DNA of 64,000 nt from Spongiactinospora rosea (GCF_003315795.1 NZ_QMEY01000003.1:558001-622000); one strand, 5' to 3'. Counted from the first letter of the stretch, positions 35,832 through 45,115 are shown. Notes: generated by a model from the letters alone, not told the origin. Numbers and translations: made by a program.

Positions 35832-36986
35832 ATGACCGCCGGTCTCCTGTTCCACGACACGGAGAGCCGCACCCCTGCTCGCGCGGCGTTGAACCGCGTC
35901 ATCGCCGTGTGCGGCGCCGTCATGCGCGGCGCCGAGGCCCTGCTGGCCGCCGCCGCGGGTCTGCTCGGCGCGCTCCCGCCGGTCTCGCTCGCCTGGCTGT
36001 CGTCGGCGCTGCTGCTCAATCTGCTCTGGACCTCCGCCTTCGTGTGGGCCGCGCTGCGGTACGGCCTGCGGGCCTGGCTGGTCGCCGGGGAGATCGCCGT
36101 CGCCTGCGCCCTGTGCCTGGCCCAGGGGCGGCTGCTGGTCCCTGAGGTGGCCATGGCCGGGGCGAGCTGGGTCGCCGTGCTGGCCACGATGTCCATCCTG
36201 ATCGCCGCGATGGCCTGGCGGCCGAGCGCGGCGGTACCGGGCGGGCTGGCGGTGGCGCTGGCCCATCTCACCGGGGCGCAGCTCGCCGGGTTCGGTGGTG
36301 GGGTCGTCACGGTGGGCATCCACTGCGTCCAGATCATCGCGGGGGTCACGCTGATGACGCTGCTGCGCCGTTCGGCCGACCTGGCCGACGCGCTGCTCAC
36401 GCGTTCCAGGGAGGCCGCCAAGGCCGACGCCGTACAGCGGGCGCGGCGCGCCGACGAACGCGGCCAGTACAGCCGGGTCCACGACACCGTGCTCAACACG
36501 CTGACCACGGTCGGCGCGGGCGGCGTCGAACGCACCTCCCCGACGCTTCGCGGCCAGGCCGCCGCCGACCTGCGCGAACTGGAGCGCATCGCACGAGACG
36601 CCGCCCCCTCCGGCGGCCCGGCCCGGCTGGACGAACGACTGGCCGCCGTCGCCACCGAGGCCACACCACAGGTCCACACCGACCTCACCCCCCACACGGT
36701 CCCCGGCCACGTCGCCGAGGCGTTCGCCGGAGCCTGCGCCGAGGCCCTGACCAACGTCGCCCGCCACGCCGGAACCGGCACCGCTCACCTACGCCTCACC
36801 GACGGCGACGGCCGCGTCCTGGTGGAGATCACCGACACCGGCCACGGTTTCGACCCGGCGAGCATCCCCACCGACCGCTACGGCCTGCGCGGCTCGATCA
36901 CCGCCCGGATGGAGTCGGTCGGCGGCGGAGCCCGTGTGGAGTCCGGCGCACACGGTACGCGTGTCCTGTTGTGGTGGTCGCCTTGA
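35832..36986 (+). CDS. Membrane sensor histidine kinase (NarL-type)
   Basis: A 384-residue kinase with about five to six hydrophobic N-terminal segments (residues 20-190). A HisKA_3-like dimerisation helix follows, with the phospho-acceptor His in SRVHDTVLNTL near residue 220. The HATPase domain has EALTNVARHAGT (N box), ITDTGHGFDP (G1) and YGLRGSITARMESVGGGARV (G2). A -10-like TAGACT is at 35782-35787. TTG 35826 is an alternative start two codons earlier. It overlaps or abuts the next membrane gene and shares an operon with the response regulator at 38062. Confidence 0.87.
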   Translation: MTAGLLFHDTESRTPARAALNRVIAVCGAVMRGAEALLAAAAGLLGALPPVSLAWLSSALLLNLLWTSAFVWAALRYGLRAWLVAGEIAVACALCLAQGRLLVPEVAMAGASWVAVLATMSILIAAMAWRPSAAVPGGLAVALAHLTGAQLAGFGGGVVTVGIHCVQIIAGVTLMTLLRRSADLADALLTRSREAAKADAVQRARRADERGQYSRVHDTVLNTLTTVGAGGVERTSPTLRGQAAADLRELERIARDAAPSGGPARLDERLAAVATEATPQVHTDLTPHTVPGHVAEAFAGACAEALTNVARHAGTGTAHLRLTDGDGRVLVEITDTGHGFDPASIPTDRYGLRGSITARMESVGGGARVESGAHGTRVLLWWSP

Positions 36987-38092
36987 GTGATGATCCGGCG
37001 ATTCTGGTCGCGCAGCGGTATGGGCGCGGGGCGACCGCGGCGATTGTGGTGATCTTCGCGTGCTGGCACGCGGGCTACGATCTGGCCGCCACGGTGATCA
37101 GCCGGGATGTCTATCGGTCGCCGTTGCTGGTGGCCGGGGCGTGGGTGGTCTTTCTGGGCATCGGGGTCGCGGGGTCGGTCGCGTTGTACCGGTCTGAGCG
37201 GCCGATTCGCGGGGTGTGGGGCTATGCCGCCGCCGCGCTCGCGGTGGCGGCGGCCGTGCTGGTGGCGTGTCCGCCCGCCGAGGTGGTGCAGCTCGCCGAC
37301 TGGGGCTGGGTCTCGGTCGCCTGGCTCGGTCTCATCCTGTTCTGGCGGCGGCGGCACCACCTGCGCGAACTGCTTCTGTTCCTGGCCCTCGACGCGGTGA
37401 TCGTGGTGGCCGGGATGGCGGTGTACGACCGGCTGGACCGGATCTCCCTGGCGTTGTTCCTGATGGTGTTCTTCGGCGGGGTGACCCTGGCGGTCGGGGC
37501 GAGCGTGGCCGGGCACGGGCTGGTGGCGGCGGCGTCGTTCGCCGCCGAGCGGTCCGCCGAGCAGGCTCGTGCCGAGACGGCCAGAGAGATCGCCGGGCAG
37601 GTGCACGCCGACCGGCTCCGCCGCTACCAGGCGGTCAGGTACGCCGCCGCCGATCTGCTGACCGCGCTGGCCGGGGGCGCCGACCCCGCCGACGAGCGGC
37701 TCAGGCGCGAGTGCGCCGCGGGCGGCGCCCGGCTGCGCCGGTTGATCTCCGAGACCGAGGACGTCCCCGACCCGCTGCTGCGCACGCTGCGCGACCACGT
37801 GCTCGACGCCGAGCGCCGCGACGTCGTGGTCGCCCTGGAGCCGCCGGTCGGCACGATCCCCGAACTGCCCCCCGGTGTACGCGGGGCCCTCGCCGACGCC
37901 CCGCTGCGGGCGCTGCGCGGGGCCCGCGCCGAGGCGCGTGTAACGATCTACGCGACCCCCCACGAAGTCATCGTCAGCGTGGTCGCCGACAGCGACGACC
38001 TCACCGTGCCCGGCGACGGCGGCGAGGTGGAGGTCACCCAGCAGAGGGAGGGAAGATCGCTGTGGGTTCAGAGCCGCTGGCCCGGCCGGTGA
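36983..38092 (+). CDS. Membrane protein, possible kinase-like partner without an ATPase domain
   Basis: Not recognised as a named family. The first 190 residues hold about six hydrophobic segments (ATAAIVVIFACWHAGYDLAA; LLVAGAWVVFLGIGVAGSVA; ISLALFLMVFFGGVTLAVGA). A helical region rich in Ala/Arg/Glu follows (QARAETAREIAGQVHADRLR), resembling a kinase dimerisation helix. The C-terminal part has beta-rich pieces (ARVTIYATPHEVIVSVVADS) like the end of a HATPase fold, but with no N, G1 or G2 box. It may be a degenerate sensor kinase. The start is uncertain: TTG 36983 overlaps the kinase stop as TTGA; GTG 36971 is upstream. Confidence 0.7.
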   Translation: MSDDPAILVAQRYGRGATAAIVVIFACWHAGYDLAATVISRDVYRSPLLVAGAWVVFLGIGVAGSVALYRSERPIRGVWGYAAAALAVAAAVLVACPPAEVVQLADWGWVSVAWLGLILFWRRRHHLRELLLFLALDAVIVVAGMAVYDRLDRISLALFLMVFFGGVTLAVGASVAGHGLVAAASFAAERSAEQARAETAREIAGQVHADRLRRYQAVRYAAADLLTALAGGADPADERLRRECAAGGARLRRLISETEDVPDPLLRTLRDHVLDAERRDVVVALEPPVGTIPELPPGVRGALADAPLRALRGARAEARVTIYATPHEVIVSVVADSDDLTVPGDGGEVEVTQQREGRSLWVQSRWPGR

Positions 38093-38754
38093 CCTTGGCC
38101 GTGGTCGAGGACCACCCGGTGACCATCGACGGGATCCGGCTGTGGCTCGCCCGCGACCCGGCCCGGCGCGTGGAGCTGGTCGCCGGGGGCGCGACGGTCG
38201 AGTCGGTGCTGACCGGGCCGGGCGCGAGCGCCGACGTACTGCTCCTGGACCTCGAACTCGACGGTGTCATGATCACCGATCGGGTCGCCGGGCTGTGCGC
38301 GGACGGGCGGCGGGTGATCGTCTTCTCCGGCCATCGGGAGCCGGAGACCGTGCTGGCCGTCCTGGACGCGGGCGCGGCGGCCTTCATCGCCAAGCACGAG
38401 AGCGCCGACCACTGCGTGGAGACCATCGTGGCGGTCGCGCGCGACCGCCCGTACGTGACGCCGAGCATGGCCCACGCGCTGATCGCCGACGACCGCCCGC
38501 AGCGCCCGCGCTTTTCCGAACGCGAGCACCGGGCGCTGCTGCTGTGGTTCCAGTCGATGTCCAAGGCGTCGGTGGCCCGCAGGATGGGCATCAGCGAGGC
38601 GACCGTGCGGCAGTACATCGACCGGGCACGGGTGAAGTACGCCAAGATCGGGCGGCCCGCCCCGACCAAGGCCGCCCTGCTGGCCCGCGCCATCCAGGAC
38701 GGCCTGATCCGGCCCGACGAGGTCGGGGAGTACCGCTCGTACGCCGCCGAGTGA
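38062..38754 (+). CDS. Response regulator, NarL/FixJ-like
   Basis: A 230-residue regulator. The receiver domain begins VTLAVVEDHPVTIDGIRLWL; the phospho-acceptor Asp lies in DVLLLDLELDG near residue 62 and a Lys (FIAKHES) is in the conserved position. The C-terminal helix-turn-helix is of the sigma-70-region-4/LuxR type (SVARRMGISEATVRQYIDRA). GTG 38062 has an excellent SD (GGAGGG) and lies inside the end of the preceding gene. GTG 38089 would give a four-base overlap but has no SD. Confidence 0.87.
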   Translation: MGSEPLARPVTLAVVEDHPVTIDGIRLWLARDPARRVELVAGGATVESVLTGPGASADVLLLDLELDGVMITDRVAGLCADGRRVIVFSGHREPETVLAVLDAGAAAFIAKHESADHCVETIVAVARDRPYVTPSMAHALIADDRPQRPRFSEREHRALLLWFQSMSKASVARRMGISEATVRQYIDRARVKYAKIGRPAPTKAALLARAIQDGLIRPDEVGEYRSYAAE

Positions 38755-38769
38755 GCCGGGCCGGGCCTT

Positions 38770-40164
38770 TCAGAAGGCGCGGAAGTGATGGTACAGCTCG
38801 AACGCCTGGTCCTCAGCGGCGAACGCCGCGGCCTCCGAGCGCTTGACCGCGAGGTACGCCTCGCGCCGCAGCGGCCCCAGTGCCTCCATGAGCAGTTCGT
38901 CGGCCTCCAGCGCGGCCAGGGCCTCCTCCAGGGTCGCCGGAAGGCGGTGGACGCCCAGGCGGGCCCGCTCGGCGGCGCTGAGCGTGTCCGGATCGACGCT
39001 GACCGCCTCGCCCGGGTCCAGGCCGCGGCGCAGCCCGTCCAGCCCGGCGTGGATGACCGCGCCGAGCGCCAGATAGGGGTTGGCCGAGGAGTCGGACGGC
39101 TTCAGCTCCAGGTTGACCGAGCCGGGGGCGAGCGGGGAGCAGATCCGCACCGCGGCCTCCCGGTTGTCCAGGCCGTAGCAGGTGTAGGCGCTGGACCACA
39201 TCCGTGGCGCGAGCCGCCGGAAGCCGTTGACGGTGCCGCTGGTGAGCGCCACCAGGGCGGGCAGGTGGGCGAGCAGGCCGCCGATGAAGCGGTAGCCGAG
39301 CTGGGAGAGCCCGTTGGGGTCCGCGTCGTCGGCGAACAGGTTGTCGCGCCCCTCCCGGTCCCACAGCGACAGGTGCAGGTGGGCTCCGTTGCCCGCCTGG
39401 TCGGCGATGGGCTTGGGGGCCAGGGAGGCCCACATCGACATCCGCAGCGCCGTACCGCGCACGGTCTCGCGGTAGATCACCTGGTTGTCGGCGGCGCGCA
39501 GGGCGGGCGCGTGCCGGATGGACAGCTCGTGCTGGCCGTGCCCCAGCTCCGGGTGGTAGTGCTCCACCCGCAGGCCCTGCGCCTCCAGCGCCTTGACCAG
39601 TGCGGAGGTGTAGTCGTGGGCGGCGTTGAACCCGGTCGTGGCGTAGCACAGGCTGTCGTCGAGGGGGGCCAGGCGGTCCAGCGGTTCGCCGGGCAGCCGC
39701 CGGCCGAGCGTGAACTCCGGCTCGTACGCGGCCATCAGGGTGTACCCGGCCCCGGCCAGCGACTCGGCCGCCTGCCGAAGGAAGTCGCGCGGGCAGGCGT
39801 CCCACGGGCCGCCGTCGGGCAGGCGCATGTCGCACAGCATGGACGCCGACCCGGGCGCGTACGGCAACGGCACGAACGTCGAGGGGTCGGGGACGAGCCG
39901 GATCTCGCCCACCGGGCCCATGCCCGCCACCGGCTGGAGCCGGTCGAGCATGTTCATCGCCATCATGGCCACCGTGTGACCGATGCCGGTGCCGAGGCGC
40001 TGGGCCAGGCGCGAACGCGAGGCCGCCTTTCCCCGGATGACTCCGCCGTGGTCGGCGTACAGGAAGCGGATCAGCTCGATGCCCTCGATCTCGGAGCGCT
40101 CAAGGACCCGCCGGGCCGCCGGGTCCAGTGGCTTGATCTCGGTGACGCGCTGGCGATCTGTCAT
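38770..40164 (-). CDS. Glutamine-synthetase-like ligase
   Basis: 464 residues of the GS fold. N-terminal beta-grasp (IRFLYADHGGVIRGKAASRS) and catalytic domain (YEPEFTLG, GHGQHELSI, ADQAGNGAHLHLSLWDREGR, NREAAVRICSPLAP, ELKPSDSSANPYLALGAVIH) are complete. The metal-binding Glu and His residues are present. The sequence departs from housekeeping GlnA and is closer in character to gamma-glutamyl-polyamine or -ethanolamine synthetases (GlnA3/GlnA4/PuuA type). The Tyr-adenylylation loop is not recognisable. Substrate cannot be assigned from sequence. The start is the ATG complement at 40162-40164; in-frame extension to 40203 lacks support. Confidence 0.85.
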   Translation of the reverse strand: MTDRQRVTEIKPLDPAARRVLERSEIEGIELIRFLYADHGGVIRGKAASRSRLAQRLGTGIGHTVAMMAMNMLDRLQPVAGMGPVGEIRLVPDPSTFVPLPYAPGSASMLCDMRLPDGGPWDACPRDFLRQAAESLAGAGYTLMAAYEPEFTLGRRLPGEPLDRLAPLDDSLCYATTGFNAAHDYTSALVKALEAQGLRVEHYHPELGHGQHELSIRHAPALRAADNQVIYRETVRGTALRMSMWASLAPKPIADQAGNGAHLHLSLWDREGRDNLFADDADPNGLSQLGYRFIGGLLAHLPALVALTSGTVNGFRRLAPRMWSSAYTCYGLDNREAAVRICSPLAPGSVNLELKPSDSSANPYLALGAVIHAGLDGLRRGLDPGEAVSVDPDTLSAAERARLGVHRLPATLEEALAALEADELLMEALGPLRREAYLAVKRSEAAAFAAEDQAFELYHHFRAF

Positions 40165-40255
40165 CCTGCCTGCGTAACACGTCGGCGTTCGCGGGGAAAG
40201 CACTACCGGGGGAGTGGCCTGCCGAGCCCTCCCCGGATGCCGGCGAACGCGCCGG

Positions 40256-40417
40256 TCAGGTGAGGATCTGACTGAAGAAAGTGGCCAATTGGTTCGCGCC
40301 GTTCATGATGCCGTCGAGAACGCCGTTGACGGCAGCCGCCGCCTGCGACGGTCTGCTGAACAAGTAGAAGACCACGAACGCGATACCGACGTACGTGAGC
40401 ACCTTCTTGACCTGCAT
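40256..40417 (-). CDS. Small membrane protein (53 residues)
   Basis: One hydrophobic segment (VLTYVGIAFVVFYLFSRP) is followed by an amphipathic stretch (QAAAAVNGVLDGIMNGANQL ATFF). The ATG (complement 40415-40417) has an ideal GGAGG SD seven bases upstream. A TATATA-containing region lies about 40 bases further up. Strong start signals make it credible despite its size. Family not recognised, though short proteins with a similar hydrophobic plus amphipathic layout are common in this order. Confidence 0.7.
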   Translation of the reverse strand: MQVKKVLTYVGIAFVVFYLFSRPSQAAAAVNGVLDGIMNGANQLATFFSQILT

Positions 40418-40649
40418 GGGGGGCCTCCTGCAGTCCAATCCCTGGCTTATATACCCGGTTTCGACGAGTTGCTCTCGGAAACTTGGGCGATCATAACCTT
40501 TCGGTCGGCCGCCACTCCGGCGCCACCCGCTCCCCGAAGCCCCCGTCGCTGCGAACCCTAACCCGCGCGGACGGGGCTTGTCGGCGTTGACTCGCCGGTG
40601 ACGCCGCTGTCAGGGCTTTGTCACATGCCCGCGCCCGCCCGCCCGGCCG
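40418..40649. other. Intergenic region, 232 bases
   Basis: Lies upstream of the small reverse membrane gene and downstream of the reverse TIGR03085 gene. Read in reverse it has GGGTATATAAG about 40 bases before the small gene's ATG, probably part of its promoter. I see no gene or stable RNA. Confidence 0.5.
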
Positions 40650-41282
40650 TCATAGGCCCAGGTCCGCGCCGCGCAGCCGGGCGATGTCGGCCGGTTCGCC
40701 GCTGAGATCGACCCTCGCGTGGTCCATGCGCCCCGCGCAGAACATCAGCAGCTCGGCCGCCGGGCCGGTCACCTCCACGTGGGGGGCGTCGCGGTCGCCG
40801 CCCAGCGCGACCCCGCCGCCGAGCCGGTGCAGCACGACGCCGACCGGCGCGCGGCGCAGCATCAGGCGGGCGGTCTTGGCGAGTCTGCGCCACAGGGTCC
40901 GCTGCTGCTCCGGTGGCAGGTCGCGGGGCTCCCAGCCGGGCTGGGCGCGGCGGACGTCCTCGTGGTGGACAAAGAACTCCACCGTGTTGACGGCCTCGTC
41001 CGCGCCGGGGACGAGGCCGTACACGCCGCCCGGCCCCCGCCTGATCAGCTCGACCAGCCCCGCGTAGCCGTGCTTGGCCTTCAGCGACTCCTGGACGGAG
41101 GCGGTGTAGGGGGCCAGAGCCTTGACCGCGATGCCGCCCATGGCGTCGACCCGGCGTTCGCGCAGGACGAGGTGGGCGGCGAGGTCGAAGGTCGCCCAGC
41201 CCGCGCACAGCGTCGGCGCCTCGGGGCCGAGCCGGTCGAGGAGGTCGCTGAGCGCGGCGCGTTCCGCGCGGGCATGGCTCAC
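40650..41282 (-). CDS. TIGR03085-family metal-binding protein (DinB-like/mycothiol maleylpyruvate isomerase fold)
   Basis: 210 residues. The N-terminal part (LCAGWATFDLAAHLVLRERR) and FFVHHEDVRRAQPGWEPRDL match the four-helix DinB-like fold of actinobacterial TIGR03085 proteins, with histidines positioned to bind a metal. The C-terminal part (PHVEVTGPAAELLMFCAGRM) matches the SCP2-like or wHTH-like tail of the family. It is probably mycothiol-dependent, substrate unknown. The GTG start (complement 41280-41282) lacks an SD and lies six bases after TACGAT, so it is likely leaderless. Confidence 0.85.
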   Translation of the reverse strand: MSHARAERAALSDLLDRLGPEAPTLCAGWATFDLAAHLVLRERRVDAMGGIAVKALAPYTASVQESLKAKHGYAGLVELIRRGPGGVYGLVPGADEAVNTVEFFVHHEDVRRAQPGWEPRDLPPEQQRTLWRRLAKTARLMLRRAPVGVVLHRLGGGVALGGDRDAPHVEVTGPAAELLMFCAGRMDHARVDLSGEPADIARLRGADLGL

Positions 41283-41288
41283 ATCTTG

Positions 41289-41294
41289 ATCGTA
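41289..41294 (-). promoter_or_regulatory. -10 element of the leaderless TIGR03085 gene
   Basis: Minus-strand TACGAT ends six bases before the GTG. There is no convincing -35 and no SD. Confidence 0.45.
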
Positions 41295-41452
41295 ACAACC
41301 GCCGCACGCCCGGTGCCGCGGGGCGTTCGCCGGGGGAGCCGCCGCCTTCCGGCGGAATAAACGTGTCGGTAGTTCGTGATAGTGAGATAGACGGAAATTT
41401 CATACGGAATCCCTGCAGATAGTCGATCAGCCGTCGAAAGGACCCCCGTATC

Positions 41453-43291
41453 GTGGCGAGCAAGGTCACCACCGCCGTCATGCGCGAGGGCCTCCAGGTG
41501 CTCTGGGTGGCCATCCGCGCGGAGCCGGTGGTCTTCACCTTCGCGGTCCTTTCCAGCGCCGTCTACGGGGGCATGACGGTCGCCTCCGCCTGGGCGCTCG
41601 GGTGGGCCACCGAGCACGTGGTGCAGGAGGCGTTCGAGAACGGGGACATCGCCGGCGGCGTGGTCGCCACGGGCGTCCTGCTGATCCTCGGCACCGCGCT
41701 GCTCAAGGCGCTCGGCGTGGCCGGCCGGCGCATCCTGGCGGGCGTCATGCAGTACCGCATGCAGGCCCGCTCGCGGCGCGGCGTCACCCGCCAGTACCTC
41801 AAGCTGCCGCTGTCGTGGCACCACCGCCACCCCACGGGCCAGCTCCTGTCCAACGCCAGCGCCGACGCCGAGGCCGCCTGGGCCCCGCTCGCGCCGCTGC
41901 CGATGGCCGTCGGCGTGATCGTCATGCTGTTCACCGCCGCGGTGAGCATGGTGCTCACCGACACGGCACTGGCCGTCGTGGGCTTCCTGATCTTCCCGGC
42001 CATCGCCGTGCTCAACCTGGTCTACCAGCGCAGGCTGAGCCCGCTGGTCACCAAGGCCCAGCAGTTGCGCGCCGAGGTCAGCGAGATCGCCCACGAGAGC
42101 TTCGACGGCGCGCTGGTCGTCAAGACCCTCGGCCGCGAGGACCTGGAGACCGAGCGGTTCGCCGCCAGGGCGGGCGCGCTGCGCGACGCCAACATCGCCG
42201 TCGGCCGCATCCGCGGCCTGTTCGACCCCATGCTGGAGGCGCTGCCCACGCTCGGCGTGCTGGCCGTGCTGCTGGTCGGCGCGATGCGCCTGGAGTCGGG
42301 CGCGATCACCGTCGGCGTGCTCGTGCAGGTGGCCTACCTGTTCACCCTGCTCGCCTTCCCGATCAGGGCGCTCGGCTGGGTGCTCGCCGAACTGCCGCGC
42401 AGCGTGGTCGGCTGGCGGCGGGTGCAGGCCGTGCTGGACGCGACCGGCGCGATGGAGTACGGCACGGAGACCTTCGGCGAGCGGGCCGCCCCGGCGGCGC
42501 TCACCGTCGAAGGGCTCGGTTACGCCTACTCCGACAGCCCCGTCCTGCACGACGTCGCCTTCGAGGTGCCGGCCGGACGTACCGTCGCGCTGGTCGGGCC
42601 GACCGGATCGGGCAAGTCCACGCTGGCCCAGACGCTCGTGCGGCTGGTCGACCCCACATCGGGAACGGTCCGGCTGGACGGCGTGGACCTGCGCGAGGCC
42701 GCCCGCGGCGAGGTCAGCCGGGTCGCGGCGTTCGTGCCGCAGCAGACGTTCCTGTTCGACGACACCGTGCGCGGCAACGTCACGCTCGGCCTGCCCATCC
42801 CCGACGAGGACGTCTGGGCGGCGCTGCGGCTCGCGCAGGCCGACGGCTTCGTCAGCGCGCTGCCCGGCGGCCTGGACACCAAGATCGGCGAGCGCGGCGC
42901 GACCCTGTCCGGCGGCCAGCGCCAGCGCCTGGCCCTGGCCCGCGCGGTGGTCCGCCGCCCCCGGTTGCTCATCCTGGACGACGCGACCTCCAGCGTGGAC
43001 CCCCAGGTCGAGGCCAGGATCCTGTACGGCCTGCGGGACGCCGCCGAGGCCGCCACGGTGGTCGTCATCGCCTACCGGATGGCGACCATCGCCCTGGCCG
43101 ACGAGGTGATCTACCTCGAACACGGCCGGGTCGCCGACCGCGGCACCCACGCCGACCTCATCGTCCACTGCGCCGGATACCGCGAGCTGGTCACCGCCTA
43201 CCAGCGCGAGGAGGCCGAGCGCGAGGCCCTGGCGGACTCCGGCTCGCCCGCCCCGTCCCGCTCCGATGACCCCGAGGAGGTCTCCGCTTGA
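41453..43291 (+). CDS. ABC exporter half, ATPase-permease fusion with degenerate Walker B
   Basis: 612 residues: about six membrane segments in the first 320 residues, then a nucleotide-binding domain. Walker A is GPTGSGKSTL, the signature LSGGQRQRL is canonical, and Walker B reads LLILDDATSSVD, with Asp in place of the catalytic Glu. With the next gene this predicts a heterodimeric exporter with one degenerate ATP site. GTG 41453 follows GAAAGGA. Substrate unknown (lipid, peptide or drug). Stop overlaps the next start as TTGA. Confidence 0.92.
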   Translation: MASKVTTAVMREGLQVLWVAIRAEPVVFTFAVLSSAVYGGMTVASAWALGWATEHVVQEAFENGDIAGGVVATGVLLILGTALLKALGVAGRRILAGVMQYRMQARSRRGVTRQYLKLPLSWHHRHPTGQLLSNASADAEAAWAPLAPLPMAVGVIVMLFTAAVSMVLTDTALAVVGFLIFPAIAVLNLVYQRRLSPLVTKAQQLRAEVSEIAHESFDGALVVKTLGREDLETERFAARAGALRDANIAVGRIRGLFDPMLEALPTLGVLAVLLVGAMRLESGAITVGVLVQVAYLFTLLAFPIRALGWVLAELPRSVVGWRRVQAVLDATGAMEYGTETFGERAAPAALTVEGLGYAYSDSPVLHDVAFEVPAGRTVALVGPTGSGKSTLAQTLVRLVDPTSGTVRLDGVDLREAARGEVSRVAAFVPQQTFLFDDTVRGNVTLGLPIPDEDVWAALRLAQADGFVSALPGGLDTKIGERGATLSGGQRQRLALARAVVRRPRLLILDDATSSVDPQVEARILYGLRDAAEAATVVVIAYRMATIALADEVIYLEHGRVADRGTHADLIVHCAGYRELVTAYQREEAEREALADSGSPAPSRSDDPEEVSA

Positions 43292-45060
43292 GCGCCCTGC
43301 AGGGAGTCGAGCGTTCCGCGCTCGCCACCGTCCGGCGCGGGCTCGCGCTCACCCCGGAGTTCCGCAAGGGGCTCGCGGGCACGATCGCGCTCGCGGTGAT
43401 CGCCACCCTCGGCAAGATCATCGTGCCGATCGCGGTCCAGCAGACCATCGACACCGGCCTGCGCGGCGCGGTCCCCGACCTGCCCTACATCCGTACCGCC
43501 GTCCTGGTGTGCGCCGCCGCCGTCGTGGTCACCGCCGTGGCCGCGTACCTGATGAACGTACGGCTCTACAAGTCCACCGAGTCGTCGCTGGCGACCCTGC
43601 GGGTCCGCGGCTTCCGGCACGTCCACGACCTGTCCGTGCTCACCCAGAACACCGAACGGCGCGGCGCGCTGGTCTCGCGCGTCACCGGCGACGTGGACCA
43701 GATCAGCAACTTCATGCAGTGGGGCGGGATGATGATCATCGTCGCGCTGGGCCAGATCGTGGTCGCCAGCGTGCTGATGTTCGTCTACTCCTGGCAGCTC
43801 ACCCTGCTGGTGTGGGGGTGCTTCGTGCCGCTGTTCGTCGCCCTGCCGCGCGTCCAGCGCCGCCTGTCGGGGGCCTATACCCATGTCAGGGAGCGCACCG
43901 GCGACATGCTGTCCGGCATCAGCGAGTCCGTCGTCGGCGCGGGCGTGATCCGCGCGCACAGCTCCGAGGACCGCACCGCCGACCGGGTGGACCGGGCCAT
44001 CAACGCCACCCGCTCGGCGCAGACCCGCGCCCAGACCATCGTCGGCATCGTCTTCCCGGTGACCGAGATCGTCGGGGCCCTGGCCCTGGCCGCCGTGGTG
44101 CTGCTCGGCGTACGGCTCGGCCTGGACGGCGACATCACGGCCGGGCGCCTGGTCGCCTTCCTGTTCCTGATCACGCTCTTCTTCGCGCCGATGCAGATGG
44201 CCACCGAGGTGCTGAACGAGGCGCAGAACGCCATCGCCGGCTGGCGGCGCGTCCTCGGCGTGATCGACACCCCGCCCGACGTCGCCGACCCCGGCGAGGA
44301 CGGCGTCACCCTGCCGCGCGGCCCGATCGAGGTCTCCTTCGAGTCGGTCGGGTTCGCCTACCCGGGCGGCAAGCCGGTGCTGAAGGACGTGACGGTGGAC
44401 ATCCGCCCGCGTACGCGCGTGGCCGTGGTGGGGGAGACCGGCTCGGGCAAGACGACCTTCGCCAAGCTCCTCACCCGCCTGATGGACCCCACGTCCGGCC
44501 GGGTCCTGGTGGACGGCCAGGATCTGCGCCAGGTGCGCTTCTCCTCACTGCGCGAGCGCATCGTGATGGTCCCCCAGGACGGCTTCCTGTTCGACGGCAC
44601 CCTCGCCGACAACATCCGCTACGGCAGGCCCGGCTCGACCGACGAGGAGATCCTGCTCGCCCTCACCGAACTGGGCCTGGCCGACTGGCTGGAGGGCCTG
44701 CCCGCCGGGCTGGACACGCCGGTCGGCCAGCGCGGGGAGTCCCTGTCGGCGGGCGAGCGCCAGCTCGTCGCCCTGGCCCGCGCCTACCTCGCCGACCCCG
44801 ACCTGCTGCTGCTGGACGAGGCGACCTCCGCCGTGGACCCCGCCACCGAGGTACGGCTGGCGCGGGCCCTGGAGGGCGTCACACGCGGCCGTACCGCGAT
44901 CTCCATCGCCCACCGGCTGTCCACCGCCGAGGCCGCCGACGAGGTGCTGGTGTTCGACCAGGGCCGCATCGTCCAGCGCGGCCCGCACCGCACGCTGGTC
45001 GAGGAGCCCGGCGTCTACGCGGAACTGCACGCCTCCTGGATCTCGGCGGCCCGCTCCTGA
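43288..45060 (+). CDS. ABC exporter half, ATPase-permease fusion with canonical Walker B
   Basis: 590 residues, same architecture as the preceding gene. Walker A is GETGSGKTTF, Walker B has the catalytic Glu (LLLLDEATSAVD), but the signature is altered (LSAGERQLV). This is exactly the complement of the partner: the consensus site pairs this Walker B with the partner's LSGGQ, while the degenerate site pairs the partner's Asp Walker B with this LSAGE. TTG 43288 overlaps the previous stop and has GGAGG seven bases upstream. Confidence 0.92.
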   Translation: MSALQGVERSALATVRRGLALTPEFRKGLAGTIALAVIATLGKIIVPIAVQQTIDTGLRGAVPDLPYIRTAVLVCAAAVVVTAVAAYLMNVRLYKSTESSLATLRVRGFRHVHDLSVLTQNTERRGALVSRVTGDVDQISNFMQWGGMMIIVALGQIVVASVLMFVYSWQLTLLVWGCFVPLFVALPRVQRRLSGAYTHVRERTGDMLSGISESVVGAGVIRAHSSEDRTADRVDRAINATRSAQTRAQTIVGIVFPVTEIVGALALAAVVLLGVRLGLDGDITAGRLVAFLFLITLFFAPMQMATEVLNEAQNAIAGWRRVLGVIDTPPDVADPGEDGVTLPRGPIEVSFESVGFAYPGGKPVLKDVTVDIRPRTRVAVVGETGSGKTTFAKLLTRLMDPTSGRVLVDGQDLRQVRFSSLRERIVMVPQDGFLFDGTLADNIRYGRPGSTDEEILLALTELGLADWLEGLPAGLDTPVGQRGESLSAGERQLVALARAYLADPDLLLLDEATSAVDPATEVRLARALEGVTRGRTAISIAHRLSTAEAADEVLVFDQGRIVQRGPHRTLVEEPGVYAELHASWISAARS

Positions 45061-45115
45061 ACGGACGGGCCGCCGGGGCTGGAGCGCGGACCGGTACGAG
45101 GTGCACACTGGCCTG

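Noticed and set aside
40418..40649. Small RNA or tRNA gene
   Set aside because: No cloverleaf, terminator or conserved fold could be seen; only a promoter-like TATATA for the adjacent small gene.
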